Of a stretch of 64,000 nt of DNA, positions 1-8,358 are shown piece by piece. Made by a program: the position numbers and the translations under genes. The stretch's first letter is position 1, and every line of letters begins with the position of its first letter. The notes beneath the pieces are model-generated. The model did no database searches. It had not been told where the DNA came from and was given only the letters and a program-made list of their open reading frames with translations. Source of the DNA: an uncultured Arenicella sp. (GTDB taxonomy: Bacteria > Pseudomonadota > Gammaproteobacteria > Arenicellales > Arenicellaceae); NCBI GenBank assembly GCA_938048185.1, contig CALIVT010000002.1, positions 1 through 64,000 on the forward strand, given 5' to 3'.

Positions 1-519
1 CAGGATAGACTCAGGATGAAACTGCACACCTTCGACCGCGAATTCGCGATGTCGCAAGCCCATAATTTCACCTTCGTCGGTCCACGCGGTAACTTCTAGA
101 CAATGTGGCAATGTCTTTTCTTCGACCACCAATGAGTGGTAACGCGTCACCGTAAATGGGTTGTTGAGACCTTTGAAAACACCTTGGTTACGATGCCGAA
201 TTGAGGACGTTTTGCCGTGCATAATATGTTTTGCGTGCACAATTTTTCCGCCAAACGCTTGACCAATACTTTGATGGCCAAGACAAACACCCATTAGCGG
301 CACCAAACCTTTAAAGTGCTCAATCACCGACAGCGAAATACCCGCTTCATTCGGAGTGCATGGGCCTGGCGAAAGCATAATACGATCGGGGCGCATTGCC
401 TCAATATCATTAATCGTTATTTCGTCGTTACGAAAAGTTCGAACTTCTTCACCCAACTCGCCAAGATATTGCACGAGGTTGTAGGTAAACGAATCATAGT
501 TATCAATCATTACTAACAT
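1..519 (-). CDS. trpG: Anthranilate synthase component II, glutamine amidotransferase (3' end cut by window edge)
   Basis: TrpG hydrolyses glutamine and passes ammonia to TrpE for anthranilate synthesis, the first step of tryptophan biosynthesis. The reading frame runs off the left edge after 173 codons. It opens [20 protein letters not shown], the usual class-I amidotransferase start. The nucleophile Cys79 lies in GVCLGHQS, and the catalytic His/Glu (about 169/171) lie in VQFHPES right at the edge. The ATG at 519 has a strong AGGAGG Shine-Dalgarno just after the trpE stop, 9 nt away, so the two are translated as one operon. Some bacteria use this subunit for folate as well (PabA role); that cannot be decided here. 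Confidence 0.95.
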   Translation of the reverse strand, partial: MLVMIDNYDSFTYNLVQYLGELGEEVRTFRNDEITINDIEAMRPDRIMLSPGPCTPNEAGISLSVIEHFKGLVPLMGVCLGHQSIGQAFGGKIVHAKHIMHGKTSSIRHRNQGVFKGLNNPFTVTRYHSLVVEEKTLPHCLEVTAWTDEGEIMGLRHREFAVEGVQFHPESIL

Positions 520-528
520 AGCAACCTC

Positions 529-2055
529 CTAATTTTTTGGTGATGTGGCAGTAGCCGAAAGGCCCAAACCTGTGCTCGCCATTTCAACGGCTTTGACCAT
601 CACGCGAGCCTTGTTTAAGGTTTCTTTCCATTCATATTTAGGGATTGAATCTGCAACGACTCCGGCACCCGCTTGCACATTGACAACTCCGTCTTTGATA
701 ACCGCCGTACGAATCGCGATAGCGGTGTCCATATTACCATTCCAACCTAAATAACCGACAGCCCCAGAATATATTCCTCGCTTAATTGGCTCGAGTTCAT
801 GAATAATCTCCATGGCTCGAATCTTCGGCGCACCACTGACGGTCCCCGCCGGAAACGTTGCTTTCAACACATCAATCGCATCAAATTCAGGGCGAATTTT
901 ACCGTCGACATTCGAAACAATATGCATTACGTGTGAATAGCGTTCGACAATCATGCGCTCGGTCAATTGCACCGAGCCTATAGCCGCGATACGACCGACG
1001 TCGTTACGCCCAAGGTCTATCAGCATTAAATGCTCAGCCAACTCTTTTTCATCAGTCAATAGCTCGGCTTCTAGTTCGACATCCTGCTCTGGGGTCACGC
1101 CGCGTTTACGAGTACCGGCAATGGGTCGAACCGTGACGGTATCGTCTTGAACACGCACTAAAATTTCCGGCGACGAGCCAACAATTTCAAAGCCACCCAT
1201 GTCTAGAAAATACATATAAGGCGACGGGTTTATGGTGCGCAATGCTCGATATAAATCAATAGACTGCCCAGCATAGGCAGTAGACAGGCGCTGCGACAAC
1301 ACCACCTGCATAATATCACCGTCGCGAATATAGTCGCGACAGTGCTCCACTGCGGCTTCGAAATCAGTTTGTTCAAAATGGAAGTCGTAGTCACCCTCAG
1401 CAACCACCGCATCGGAATGGTGGGGGCTTGGTGCAGCAAAATTCGAAGCAAGCCCGGCCACACAGGAGTCAAGATGCGTTTGCGCTTTCTGGTAAGCGTC
1501 AGCGTCATCAAGACTCGCTAAGGTCACCATGAAAATACGTCCAGAAAGGTTATCGAATACTAAAACATCTTTGGATACCATCAACATGACATCCGGCGAC
1601 CCTAAGGCGTCAGCCTTGTTCTCAAACGCCAAGCGCGGTTCGATATAGCCAATGATTTCATAGCCAAAATAACCAACCAAGCCGCCAAGCATTTCTGGCA
1701 GACCATCATACTCTGCTACTCTATATTGAGCCTGTAGTTCTCGAACTTTATCGAGCGGATCTTCTACCTCGACAGTTTCACAGATCACACCATCTTGCTC
1801 AACCGTCAGCTCGTTACCAAAAAAGCGATAAACGGTAGCACAGGGCAGGCCGATAATAGAATATCGCCCCCATTTGTCACCACCCTGTACCGACTCAAAT
1901 AAATAGGTATAAGGCTGAGACGCGAGTTTTAGATAGGTGCTAACCGGTGTATCGAGATCAGCAAGGGTTTCACGTACCACGGGCACATGACTGAAGCCTT
2001 GCTCACGCAATGGCGCAACAAAGGCATCAAATTCGGATTGAGAAGAAAAAGGCAT
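529..2055 (-). CDS. trpE: Anthranilate synthase component I
   Basis: TrpE converts chorismate and ammonia to anthranilate. Its 508 aa are normal for the family. The N-terminal domain carries YLFES at residues 51-55, the position of the LLES motif that binds feedback-inhibiting tryptophan, followed by NPSPYM (276-281). The chorismate-binding domain shows RPIAGTRKRG (310-319), FPAGTVSGAPK (401-411) and GAGVVADS (463-470). These support TrpE over PabB or an isochorismate synthase. The ATG at 2055 lacks a clear Shine-Dalgarno. A trp leader peptide and attenuator-like region lie upstream, so control is probably by both attenuation and feedback. trpG follows directly. Confidence 0.97.
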   Translation of the reverse strand: MPFSSQSEFDAFVAPLREQGFSHVPVVRETLADLDTPVSTYLKLASQPYTYLFESVQGGDKWGRYSIIGLPCATVYRFFGNELTVEQDGVICETVEVEDPLDKVRELQAQYRVAEYDGLPEMLGGLVGYFGYEIIGYIEPRLAFENKADALGSPDVMLMVSKDVLVFDNLSGRIFMVTLASLDDADAYQKAQTHLDSCVAGLASNFAAPSPHHSDAVVAEGDYDFHFEQTDFEAAVEHCRDYIRDGDIMQVVLSQRLSTAYAGQSIDLYRALRTINPSPYMYFLDMGGFEIVGSSPEILVRVQDDTVTVRPIAGTRKRGVTPEQDVELEAELLTDEKELAEHLMLIDLGRNDVGRIAAIGSVQLTERMIVERYSHVMHIVSNVDGKIRPEFDAIDVLKATFPAGTVSGAPKIRAMEIIHELEPIKRGIYSGAVGYLGWNGNMDTAIAIRTAVIKDGVVNVQAGAGVVADSIPKYEWKETLNKARVMVKAVEMASTGLGLSATATSPKN

Positions 2056-2111
2056 GGCAACAATTACTCATTAAATTGCAGCGGAGTTATCAGGAAATTA
2101 GCTGCGGTTAC

Positions 2112-2178
2112 AAAAAAAAGTCTGCGCGGACCCTCTGGTATTGAGCGCCCACAAAAAGATCAGCGCCAGCGGCGCCAA
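2112..2178 (-). promoter_or_regulatory. trp attenuator region
   Basis: Four GCGC segments occur in order on the transcript, at 2172-2175, 2163-2166, 2145-2148 and 2124-2127, followed by eight U (2112-2119). Segments 1 and 2 form a tight hairpin (GCGCC, loop GCU, GGCGC) that overlaps the Trp codons. Segments 2:3 and 3:4 can pair in the alternatives expected of an attenuator. The 3:4 stem is weak by eye (4 bp, possibly extended by a CUC/GAG pair), so the exact terminator fold is uncertain. Confidence 0.6.
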
Positions 2179-2213
2179 CTCAAATCAGATTTTTGTACCA
2201 AGTAATATTGCAT
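2160..2213 (-). CDS. trpL: trp operon leader peptide, 17 aa
   Basis: A short ORF between rpe and trpE translates as MQYYLVQKSDLSWRRWR. Its two Trp codons (2175-2177 and 2166-2168) sit just before the stop. That is the layout of trp attenuation leaders: when charged tRNA-Trp is scarce the ribosome stalls there and changes the downstream fold. The ORF lies about 105 nt before trpE and is followed by GCGC-containing segments and a run of eight U. No good Shine-Dalgarno is visible before its ATG. The identification rests on position, Trp codons and the following structure; the peptide itself is too short for homology. Confidence 0.75.
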   Translation of the reverse strand: MQYYLVQKSDLSWRRWR

Positions 2214-2246
2214 AATTAAAAATGAGGGTTTAGTCCTCAGGGGTGT

Positions 2247-2275
2247 ATGATTACGCGACGACGCGTTCAGGTCAA
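2247..2275 (-). promoter_or_regulatory. Possible trp promoter
   Basis: Just past the rpe stop, the minus strand reads TTGACC (2270-2275), a near-consensus -35 box. About 16-19 nt downstream is an A/T-rich TAATCATA stretch, which matches a -10 box only moderately. The position, about 35 nt before the trp leader ATG, fits an attenuated operon. Confidence 0.35.
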
Positions 2276-2279
2276 GCCC

Positions 2280-2954
2280 CTAATTCGTAGCCTCGGCGAT
2301 ATTTTTACGCATTGCGTCAATCACCTGAGCATAATCATCTTGATTAAAGATCGCCGAACCAGCCACAAAGGTGTCTGCCCCAAGTGCCGCTAGCTCACCA
2401 ATGTTACTTGCTTTAACACCACCATCCACCTCTAGGCGAATGTCTCGACCGCTGGCATCAATTATTTTTTTCGCTTCAACGATCTTATCTTTTATATAGG
2501 GAATGAACGATTGGCCGCCAAAGCCTGGATTGACCGACATCAACAAAATCATATCAACTTTATCAATAGCCCACTCCAAAACAGACAGCGGCGTCGCAGG
2601 GTTAAACACCAAGCCAGCTTTACAGCCTTCGGCTTGAATCAATTGCAAGCTGCGGTCTACATGCTTACTGGCTTCAGGGTGAAAAGTGATGGTGGTTGCG
2701 CCCGCTTGCGCAAAATCAGGAATGATCCTATCCACTGGTTCGACCATTAAATGCACGTCAATAGGGGCACTCACACCGTGGTCTCTTAGCGCCTTGCATA
2801 CCATCGGCCCGATCGTTAAGTTGGGCACGTAGTGATTATCCATCACATCAAAGTGCACCCAATCCGCACCAGCAGCGAGTACATTATCAACTTCTTCACC
2901 CAATTTGGCGAAATTAGCGGACAGAATAGAGGGCGCGATCACGTAGTCAGTCAT
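2280..2954 (-). CDS. rpe: Ribulose-phosphate 3-epimerase
   Basis: Rpe interconverts D-ribulose 5-phosphate and D-xylulose 5-phosphate in the pentose phosphate pathway. The 224-aa product is full length with TIM-barrel landmarks: [16 protein letters not shown] at the N terminus, a DVHLMVEP segment, [12 protein letters not shown] and LEVDGGVK, which carry the metal- and phosphate-binding residues. It lies upstream of the trp leader. In Pseudomonas-type genomes a phosphoglycolate phosphatase gene (gph) often sits between rpe and trpE; here it is absent. No strong Shine-Dalgarno precedes the ATG. Confidence 0.96.
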   Translation of the reverse strand: MTDYVIAPSILSANFAKLGEEVDNVLAAGADWVHFDVMDNHYVPNLTIGPMVCKALRDHGVSAPIDVHLMVEPVDRIIPDFAQAGATTITFHPEASKHVDRSLQLIQAEGCKAGLVFNPATPLSVLEWAIDKVDMILLMSVNPGFGGQSFIPYIKDKIVEAKKIIDASGRDIRLEVDGGVKASNIGELAALGADTFVAGSAIFNQDDYAQVIDAMRKNIAEATN

Positions 2955-3093
2955 GATTAAATCGAAAAATGTAATGTTATTTCGCTGAGATTATAGCTGA
3001 CTGCGCCGTAGCAGCAACGAAGAGTTGCAAGACCCATCACCGGGTGAGCTACAGGCGAATTTTCAGAGGCGCAAAAAACCGCGGCAAATACAC

Positions 3094-4440
3094 TTATTGC
3101 AGCAGCAAAAATAGCGCGCCATTACCGCGCACAATATTGAGCATCAATACATCCTTGCCTTCAATCGCAGCTCTTAATGAGGCCAAATCGTTAACCGACT
3201 TTCGGTTTGCAGACACAATTAGGTCGTTTTCACGGACACCGTGCTCCCAGGCCACACTGCCAGACTTAACCTGACTTACCAACACACCGTCTTCTTGATT
3301 GGTACTGACCTGTCGCGTATCACGCTCTTTGAAAGTGGCACCCTCAAGTTGATGATGAATCATCGTGCCGCGTTTCGAGGCCTTAGTCGCTGACTCTAAA
3401 ACCGGCTGCAAGCTGAGCCGGTTGCCTTGTCTGGCAACCGTCATCGCCAAGGTGTCGCCCGCGAACTGTTGACTAATAATGCTACGCAAGTCATTACTGC
3501 GACCAATCGATTGAGACCCTGCGCGCAAAATTACGTCGCCAACCTCAATGCCTGCGTCATCTGCACTGGAACCCTCGGACACGCTGGTGATCACCGCGCC
3601 ACCCGCCTGAGTGATGTTAAACGCATTGGCTAAATCAGGCGTCAAATCTTGAACTTGTACCGCTAAAAAACCGCGTTGCGGCGCACCGTATTTAACCAAC
3701 TGCTGCTGAACGCGCATAACCGTGTTCACCGGCGTCGAAAAACCGATACGCAAACTGCCCGCGGTTTGTGCGGACTTAGCAATATTTAAACCAACCAGTT
3801 CGCCATTTAAATTAACCAGCACCCCAGGGCCCGTTGCCGCATCGCTACGAATAAAATTCTGATGAACTTGCGCACTATTGAGTTTAGCCAGCGCGCTCAC
3901 AATGCCGGTCGCCAAGGTATTTTCATCACCCAACGGATCTCCAACTGAAACCACAAAATCACCGACTCGGAGGTCATCTGAGTTAGCAATATCTATCGCG
4001 CTCAAACCGGCCGCATTCACTTTTATAACGGCGACGTCAGACGTTGGGTCTGAGCCAATAACGTCACCCTCAATCATGCGCCCATCGCTCAAGCTGACAT
4101 TAACTTTGCTGACCGACCGCACAGAGTGTTCGTTGGTAAGGATTAGCCCCTGTTCGCTATCGACTACGACGCCGACTGTGTACACATCACGCACCTTACT
4201 CGACGTGCGACGTTGATCAAAGAAACGACGGAAAAACGGATCATCAAATGGGTCGCGGCGACTCGATACACGGGCTTTCACGCCAATTCGCACTAAAGAG
4301 TCTTGGACCCGCTCTACCATCGGCGCAAGCGAGGGTAGACGCTGCCCATCTACTTCAAGTGGTAGCGTCGCAGCGGCAGGTTTTGGCAACGTCGCCATCA
4401 AAGCTGCACTGATCAACAGTGCTGTCGTTAGTCGCTTCAT
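3094..4440 (-). CDS. HtrA/DegQ-like periplasmic protein lacking the catalytic serine motif
   Basis: The 448-aa architecture is that of DegQ/MucD-type HtrA proteases: a signal peptide (about 1-24, ending PAAA), a trypsin-like domain (about 40-250), PDZ1 (about 256-346), PDZ2 (about 380-445) and a hydrophobic end, FLLLQ. The triad His is present (His105 in LTNEHSV) and so is the Asp (Asp135 in DPTSDVAVIKV). Active homologues have DAAINPGNSGGALVN; here residues 200-210 read DAATGPGVLVN. Four residues are lost, including the nucleophilic Ser and the oxyanion-hole glycines. The usual GSG before the His strand is also replaced by TVG. The frame is intact, so this looks like a maintained pseudoprotease or chaperone rather than a frameshift. 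No partner gene is evident nearby. Confidence 0.9.
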   Translation of the reverse strand: MKRLTTALLISAALMATLPKPAAATLPLEVDGQRLPSLAPMVERVQDSLVRIGVKARVSSRRDPFDDPFFRRFFDQRRTSSKVRDVYTVGVVVDSEQGLILTNEHSVRSVSKVNVSLSDGRMIEGDVIGSDPTSDVAVIKVNAAGLSAIDIANSDDLRVGDFVVSVGDPLGDENTLATGIVSALAKLNSAQVHQNFIRSDAATGPGVLVNLNGELVGLNIAKSAQTAGSLRIGFSTPVNTVMRVQQQLVKYGAPQRGFLAVQVQDLTPDLANAFNITQAGGAVITSVSEGSSADDAGIEVGDVILRAGSQSIGRSNDLRSIISQQFAGDTLAMTVARQGNRLSLQPVLESATKASKRGTMIHHQLEGATFKERDTRQVSTNQEDGVLVSQVKSGSVAWEHGVRENDLIVSANRKSVNDLASLRAAIEGKDVLMLNIVRGNGALFLLLQ

Positions 4441-4591
4441 TATTAGTTTTTTCTCTTACTCTTTTGTTTTGCCGCGGCTTTCTTTTGCTATTAACCGACG
4501 ACACCTATCTTCTATTACCTGAGGCCTGTGTATCTCAAGACACCTAACTCGGGCGGTGTACTACTTGTATTTTTATTAGTGGTTTACCCAA

Positions 4592-5494
4592 TCATCTATT
4601 GTTCGCTACGCCATTAGGCACGTGCCCGGTTGGCACATGTTGCCTAGCCGAGTCACAATGACCCTCTTGATCATCAAAAAAGATATCGGCCCCAAAGGTT
4701 CTTAAAAATTCACCTTTTGGTAAGCCGCCTAAAAATATGGCTTCATCTATGCGGATGTCCCACGCTCTTAAGGTTCGAATTACGCGCTCATGCGCCGGGG
4801 CAGATCGAGCCGTTACGATCGCAGTTCTAACCGGCGATTCATCGGCCGGAAATTCCGACTGAATTCGGTGCAAAGCGGACAACATATTTCTGAACGGGCC
4901 ACCAGGTAAGGGTTTACGTGCGGCATTCACCTCATGCTTCGCGAACTCGATAAGGCCTTTGGACTTGTATACTTGTTCAGCCTCATCAGAGAACACAACC
5001 GCGTCTCCGTCAAAGGCAATACACAACTTATCTTGGCTGTCTTTAAATTTTTTGCTATTGGATGGCAGCATCGTCGCGGCAGCAAAACCCGCCTCTAGGG
5101 TGCTGGCAACATCATCAGGATCAGTCGATAAAAACACGTCAGCACCAAACGGCTCTACGTATTTAAATGGGCTGCTTCCGTTGGTGAACGCGGCGCGTGT
5201 AATCGGCAGGTCGTGCTCTTGTATGGAGTTAAACACCCGCAGCCCGGTATCTGCGCTATTGCGCGACAGCAGCACCACTTCGACGCGTTCACGAGGAACT
5301 CCGAGCTGATTTAAATTAAGTAACTTCTGCACTAACGGAAATGCAAAACCAGGCTGTAAAACCTCGCCTTCTCGTTCTATTTGGTAACGACAATACGCCT
5401 CTACACCCTCTTTCATAAAGATATGGTGACTTTCTTCGAGGTCGAAAAGAGCACGCGACGAAATTGCGACAACCATTTTTTGTTTGTCACTCAT
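4592..5494 (-). CDS. Cytosolic 5'-nucleotidase family protein
   Basis: The 300-aa product resembles the bacterial members of the 5'-nucleotidase family related to animal cN-I, which dephosphorylate nucleoside monophosphates. HAD-type motifs are visible: FDGDAVVFSDE (161-171) as the nucleophile loop and IFFDDQEGHC (271-280) as the acidic Mg loop, with GLPKGEFL before it. I chose the ATG at 5494 (MSDKQKMVVAISSRALFDLE). The frame stays open upstream to a TTG at 5575, but those 27 residues do not look like the family. It stands alone between the HtrA-like gene and dinB, and its substrate cannot be told from sequence. Confidence 0.85.
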   Translation of the reverse strand: MSDKQKMVVAISSRALFDLEESHHIFMKEGVEAYCRYQIEREGEVLQPGFAFPLVQKLLNLNQLGVPRERVEVVLLSRNSADTGLRVFNSIQEHDLPITRAAFTNGSSPFKYVEPFGADVFLSTDPDDVASTLEAGFAAATMLPSNSKKFKDSQDKLCIAFDGDAVVFSDEAEQVYKSKGLIEFAKHEVNAARKPLPGGPFRNMLSALHRIQSEFPADESPVRTAIVTARSAPAHERVIRTLRAWDIRIDEAIFLGGLPKGEFLRTFGADIFFDDQEGHCDSARQHVPTGHVPNGVANNR

Positions 5495-5921
5495 ATCAAC
5501 CAGCTCGTTAAACCGTTTTTTAACGACGGCACAAATTTTAAAGGCATGTCTCCAACCATTCACGGAGTTTAGCAACTTTCCAACAGTAAGCTAAAAAGCT
5601 AACAAACTATTTAGTTTCAGACTGAGCCTAATTTTAGAATACGCCGGACCTAAAAAGAGCCATCCAAGCAAATGCGCAAGCAGGCCTTAATGGAATGCAT
5701 TCTTGGGGTGCAGCCGCGTTGTGACTTACAAAGTTCGCATGAACAGGTAAGCGTAGTTTACTGGCCAGATAAAGAAAACATCCTTTGCGAATACTTCCAC
5801 CACCGAGTCTAAAGCCTCAATAGCCAACCACCCTATAGAAAATCCCAATTACGGGTGTGCGGCACAGCGACACAACACTACTTCTTAATTGAGCGGCGGC
5901 CGTTACGTTCTAGAACGAGTC
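5495..5921. other. Intergenic region without a clear gene
   Basis: This 427-bp gap separates the nucleotidase from dinB. I see no tRNA, terminator or repeat in it. The only coding possibility is a 46-codon plus-strand ORF, listed separately. Confidence 0.6.
5672..5812 (+). CDS. Possible small ORF, 46 aa, unknown
   Basis: A plus-strand ORF runs from ATG to TAA in the 427-bp gap before dinB. Its translation begins MRKQALMECILGVQPRCDLQ and ends with a Trp-, Tyr- and His-rich tail, a protein-like composition. It has three Cys (residues 9, 17 and 39), no signal peptide and no membrane segment. Only a weak purine stretch precedes the ATG, and I recognise no family. It may be a chance ORF or a remnant of an older gene. 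Confidence 0.2.
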   Translation: MRKQALMECILGVQPRCDLQSSHEQVSVVYWPDKENILCEYFHHRV

Positions 5922-7016
5922 TTAAAATAGGCCAAGTTGCGGATGCTCTTGTACAGGGTTGTTTGATTTTTTATCGGGCATTTCGTCTATTTGATACAGA
6001 TTCGCGAGGATGACTCCGATCAATCGAATGGGCCGTCTACCGACCTCGGTTTTACGCAGTAATTCAGGCAAGGCGGCCGTCATCTGCTGCTTACTTATAA
6101 ATCCATTAGCGTCGGTTTTACTGCGGGTGTTCAATTCGAAGTCAGAGTACTTGATTTTAAGCGTAATGGTGCGAGCCAACATTTTTTTATCGTCGAGCAC
6201 CGCCTCAAGGCGCTCAGCGATTCCAAGCAGCGTTTGCCAAATAACCGCTTTATTGACGATATTGCCATCAAAGGTGGTTTCTTTACCAATCGACTTGCGC
6301 TTGCTAAAGGCTTTAACTGGACGGTCATCGATGCCACGCGCGACTCGATAGTAATACGCGCCCGAGGACCCAAATTCGGTTTGCAACTCGACTTCGCTCA
6401 GCTGCTTCAAATCTGCGCCGGTGAAAATCCCCAGTGCGTGCATTTTCTTTTCGGTCACTTTTCCAACACCATAGAATTTACGAATCTCAAGCTGCTCAAT
6501 AAACGCTTCCGCGACCTCAGGTCTAATCACATATATACCATCAGGCTTATCCATGTCCGAGGCAATCTTAGCTAGAAATTTATTGTAGGACACACCTGCC
6601 GAAGCGGTTAGGTCGACCTCATCTTTTATTTGCTGCTTGATCAGAGCCGCGACCTCAGTTGCCGAACCGTGCGTTAACGCACTTTCGGTAACATCTAAGT
6701 AAGCCTCGTCTAGTGACAAGGGCTCAATCATTGCAGTAAAACGCTTAAACACCTCGTGAATGCCCTGCGAAGCCGCACGATATGCGTCAAAACGCGGAGG
6801 CATAAACACTGCATTCTTACACAGCTTCACTGCTTGAGATGACGGCATAGCCGAGTGTACGCCGAAAGCTCTCGCCTCATAGCTACACGCCGCTACGACA
6901 CCTCGACTCTCCGGCCGCCCCCCAACAATCACCGGTTGACCGCGCAGCTCAGGGAAGTCACGTTGCTCGACCGACGCATAAAAGGCATCCATATCGATGT
7001 GCAATATTTTCCTCAT
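5922..7016 (-). CDS. dinB: DNA polymerase IV (Y family, translesion)
   Basis: DinB copies damaged DNA without proofreading. The 364-aa product has the catalytic acidic residues Asp8 (HIDMDAFYASVEQ) and Asp103/Glu104 (SLDEAYLDVT), then ASAGVSYNKFLAKIASDMDKPDG and the helix-hairpin-helix element GVGKVTEKKM. The last five residues, QLGLF, form a canonical beta-clamp binding motif. It lies 33 nt after ung in the same direction, so the two repair genes are probably co-transcribed. No LexA-type box was obvious near it. The ATG at 7016 gives the exact family N terminus. Confidence 0.96.
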   Translation of the reverse strand: MRKILHIDMDAFYASVEQRDFPELRGQPVIVGGRPESRGVVAACSYEARAFGVHSAMPSSQAVKLCKNAVFMPPRFDAYRAASQGIHEVFKRFTAMIEPLSLDEAYLDVTESALTHGSATEVAALIKQQIKDEVDLTASAGVSYNKFLAKIASDMDKPDGIYVIRPEVAEAFIEQLEIRKFYGVGKVTEKKMHALGIFTGADLKQLSEVELQTEFGSSGAYYYRVARGIDDRPVKAFSKRKSIGKETTFDGNIVNKAVIWQTLLGIAERLEAVLDDKKMLARTITLKIKYSDFELNTRSKTDANGFISKQQMTAALPELLRKTEVGRRPIRLIGVILANLYQIDEMPDKKSNNPVQEHPQLGLF

Positions 7017-7049
7017 CTAAACGTAAACTGTTTCGAAATATCTGAACGG

Positions 7050-7730
7050 CTAAACTTGCCAATCAATGGCGCGATAGCCGTTCGCAAGCAAGTATTCGTT
7101 GGTTTGGGAGAAATGACCGCATCCAAGAAAGCCCCTGTGCGCCGAGAGTGGTGATGGGTGAGGTGCGCTCAACACTAGGTGCTTGTTAGCATCGATCGCT
7201 TGGCCCTTTTTCTGCGCGTATGCTCCCCAAAGCAAGAAAGCCACGCCAGCGCATTCGCGGTTTATCACACTTATAACTTGGTCAGTGAAACGCTCCCAGC
7301 CTTTGCCTTGATGACTGCCCGCTTGCGCCTTCTCTACCGTCAACACTGAATTAAGCAGCAAGACACCTTGATCGGCCCAGGCCTGTAAATGTCCGTGCGC
7401 TGGAATATCTAGACCAAGGTCGTTATGCAGTTCTTTGTATATATTTTTTAACGATGGGGGAACGCGCTCGCCCGGTAACACACTAAAACTGAGACCATGC
7501 GCTTGGTCCAGACCGTGATATGGGTCTTGTCCTAGAATTACAACTCGCACCTGACTGAGCGGCGTTTTATTTAACGCAGTAAAGATATTGTGCGCCGCAG
7601 GGTAGATCGTCTTGCCGCTCGCGAGTTCACTGCGCAAAAATGCAGATAAGGTTTGCATATAGTCAGCATCAAATTCTTGCTGCAAGTGGTTTAGCCATTC
7701 TGGCTCTAAGTCGACAGTGCGAGAATTCAT
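7050..7730 (-). CDS. ung: Uracil-DNA glycosylase, family 1
   Basis: Ung excises uracil from DNA to start base-excision repair. The product is 226 aa. The water-activating loop GQDPYHG is at 67-73 (general base Asp69), [26 protein letters not shown] follows in the middle, and the minor-groove loop [13 protein letters not shown] starts at 191 with its catalytic His. I chose the ATG at 7730; a TTG directly before it would add one residue. A GAGAG stretch lies about 11 nt upstream. It is probably the first gene of an ung-dinB unit. Confidence 0.96.
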   Translation of the reverse strand: MNSRTVDLEPEWLNHLQQEFDADYMQTLSAFLRSELASGKTIYPAAHNIFTALNKTPLSQVRVVILGQDPYHGLDQAHGLSFSVLPGERVPPSLKNIYKELHNDLGLDIPAHGHLQAWADQGVLLLNSVLTVEKAQAGSHQGKGWERFTDQVISVINRECAGVAFLLWGAYAQKKGQAIDANKHLVLSAPHPSPLSAHRGFLGCGHFSQTNEYLLANGYRAIDWQV

Positions 7731-7792
7731 CAAGTTTTAACTCTCTAAATTTAAGGTTAAACGGCGCGTAGCATTAACAAAACGTAACCAGC

Positions 7793-7798
7793 TATGAT
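7793..7798 (+). promoter_or_regulatory. Possible -10 box
   Basis: TATGAT matches the -10 consensus in five of six positions and lies 27 nt before the tiny ORF at 7826. No good -35 box is visible 16-18 nt upstream. It could drive the tiny ORF and the secreted-protein gene at 8053. Confidence 0.3.
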
Positions 7799-7825
7799 GA
7801 CTACGTTTAACGATTGAGGTGAATT

Positions 7826-7870
7826 ATGGCGTATTTTACTAATTTTAACGTCACTGCTTACGCAGTTTAA
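7826..7870 (+). CDS. Tiny ORF with strong ribosome-binding site, 14 aa
   Basis: ATG to TAA encodes MAYFTNFNVTAYAV. GAGGTG lies 4-5 nt before the ATG, one of the better ribosome-binding sites in this window, where many genuine genes lack one. The peptide has no run of one amino acid that would mark a classical attenuator. The next gene starts 182 nt further on; the gap between holds no other gene or clear hairpin. It could be a small protein, a regulatory leader ORF or chance. Confidence 0.3.
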   Translation: MAYFTNFNVTAYAV

Positions 7871-8052
7871 ACCATCAAAAAACCTAACCAAAAGTTCATA
7901 AACTAGCGGCAGCCGTTACCGAAGAGTAAGGCTGATTGAGCAATTGCAGGTAGCAACCTAGACTTCTGTTATCGGCGACATCGCTGCCCTACAATCGATG
8001 TTGTGCCCGAAACCCTACGAACCGACCTACTCAAATATATCGAGGAACGATC

Positions 8053-8340
8053 ATGTTATCGACTAAATCAGTACTACCAAATTTTTTGAAATCTCTCCTT
8101 ATCGCATCACTAACACTTGCGAGTGCGGCGACGTTCGCAGGCCATCACGAGAAAGGTGAAGAGGCAATTGGCGAACTTAAAGATATGAAAATTGAAGCGA
8201 CTGAGCTCAAAGCCGACGAGCTAACAAACCAGCTAGATGCCGGTGCGGTAGAAGGAGAAATGACAGATAAGGCTAAAGAGATGCTAGACGAGTCAGCCGA
8301 AAAAATGAAAGACAAGGCAATGGAAGTAGAACCTAACTGA
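8053..8340 (+). CDS. Small secreted Lys/Glu-rich helical protein
   Basis: This 95-aa product has a clear signal peptide, probably cleaved after TFA near residue 29, leaving a mature part of about 66 aa. The mature part is rich in Glu, Lys, Ala, Met and Asp, has no Cys, and should form one or two amphipathic helices. The composition resembles small periplasmic stress or chaperone-like proteins, but I recognise no family. GAGGAACG precedes the ATG. A strong terminator follows 19 nt after the stop, so it is probably a single-gene transcript. Confidence 0.75.
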   Translation: MLSTKSVLPNFLKSLLIASLTLASAATFAGHHEKGEEAIGELKDMKIEATELKADELTNQLDAGAVEGEMTDKAKEMLDESAEKMKDKAMEVEPN

Positions 8341-8358
8341 GCGCATTAAATAGTTAGT

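Noticed and set aside
529-2055. Smaller ORFs in other frames of trpE and of most other large genes
   Set aside because: They lie wholly inside well-supported genes, show no family features and have no Shine-Dalgarno; they are shadows.
3094-4440. Pseudogene or frameshift in the HtrA-like gene
   Set aside because: The frame is open from signal peptide to the last residue, both PDZ domains are intact, and the missing segment is exactly four codons, so it is a clean in-frame change.
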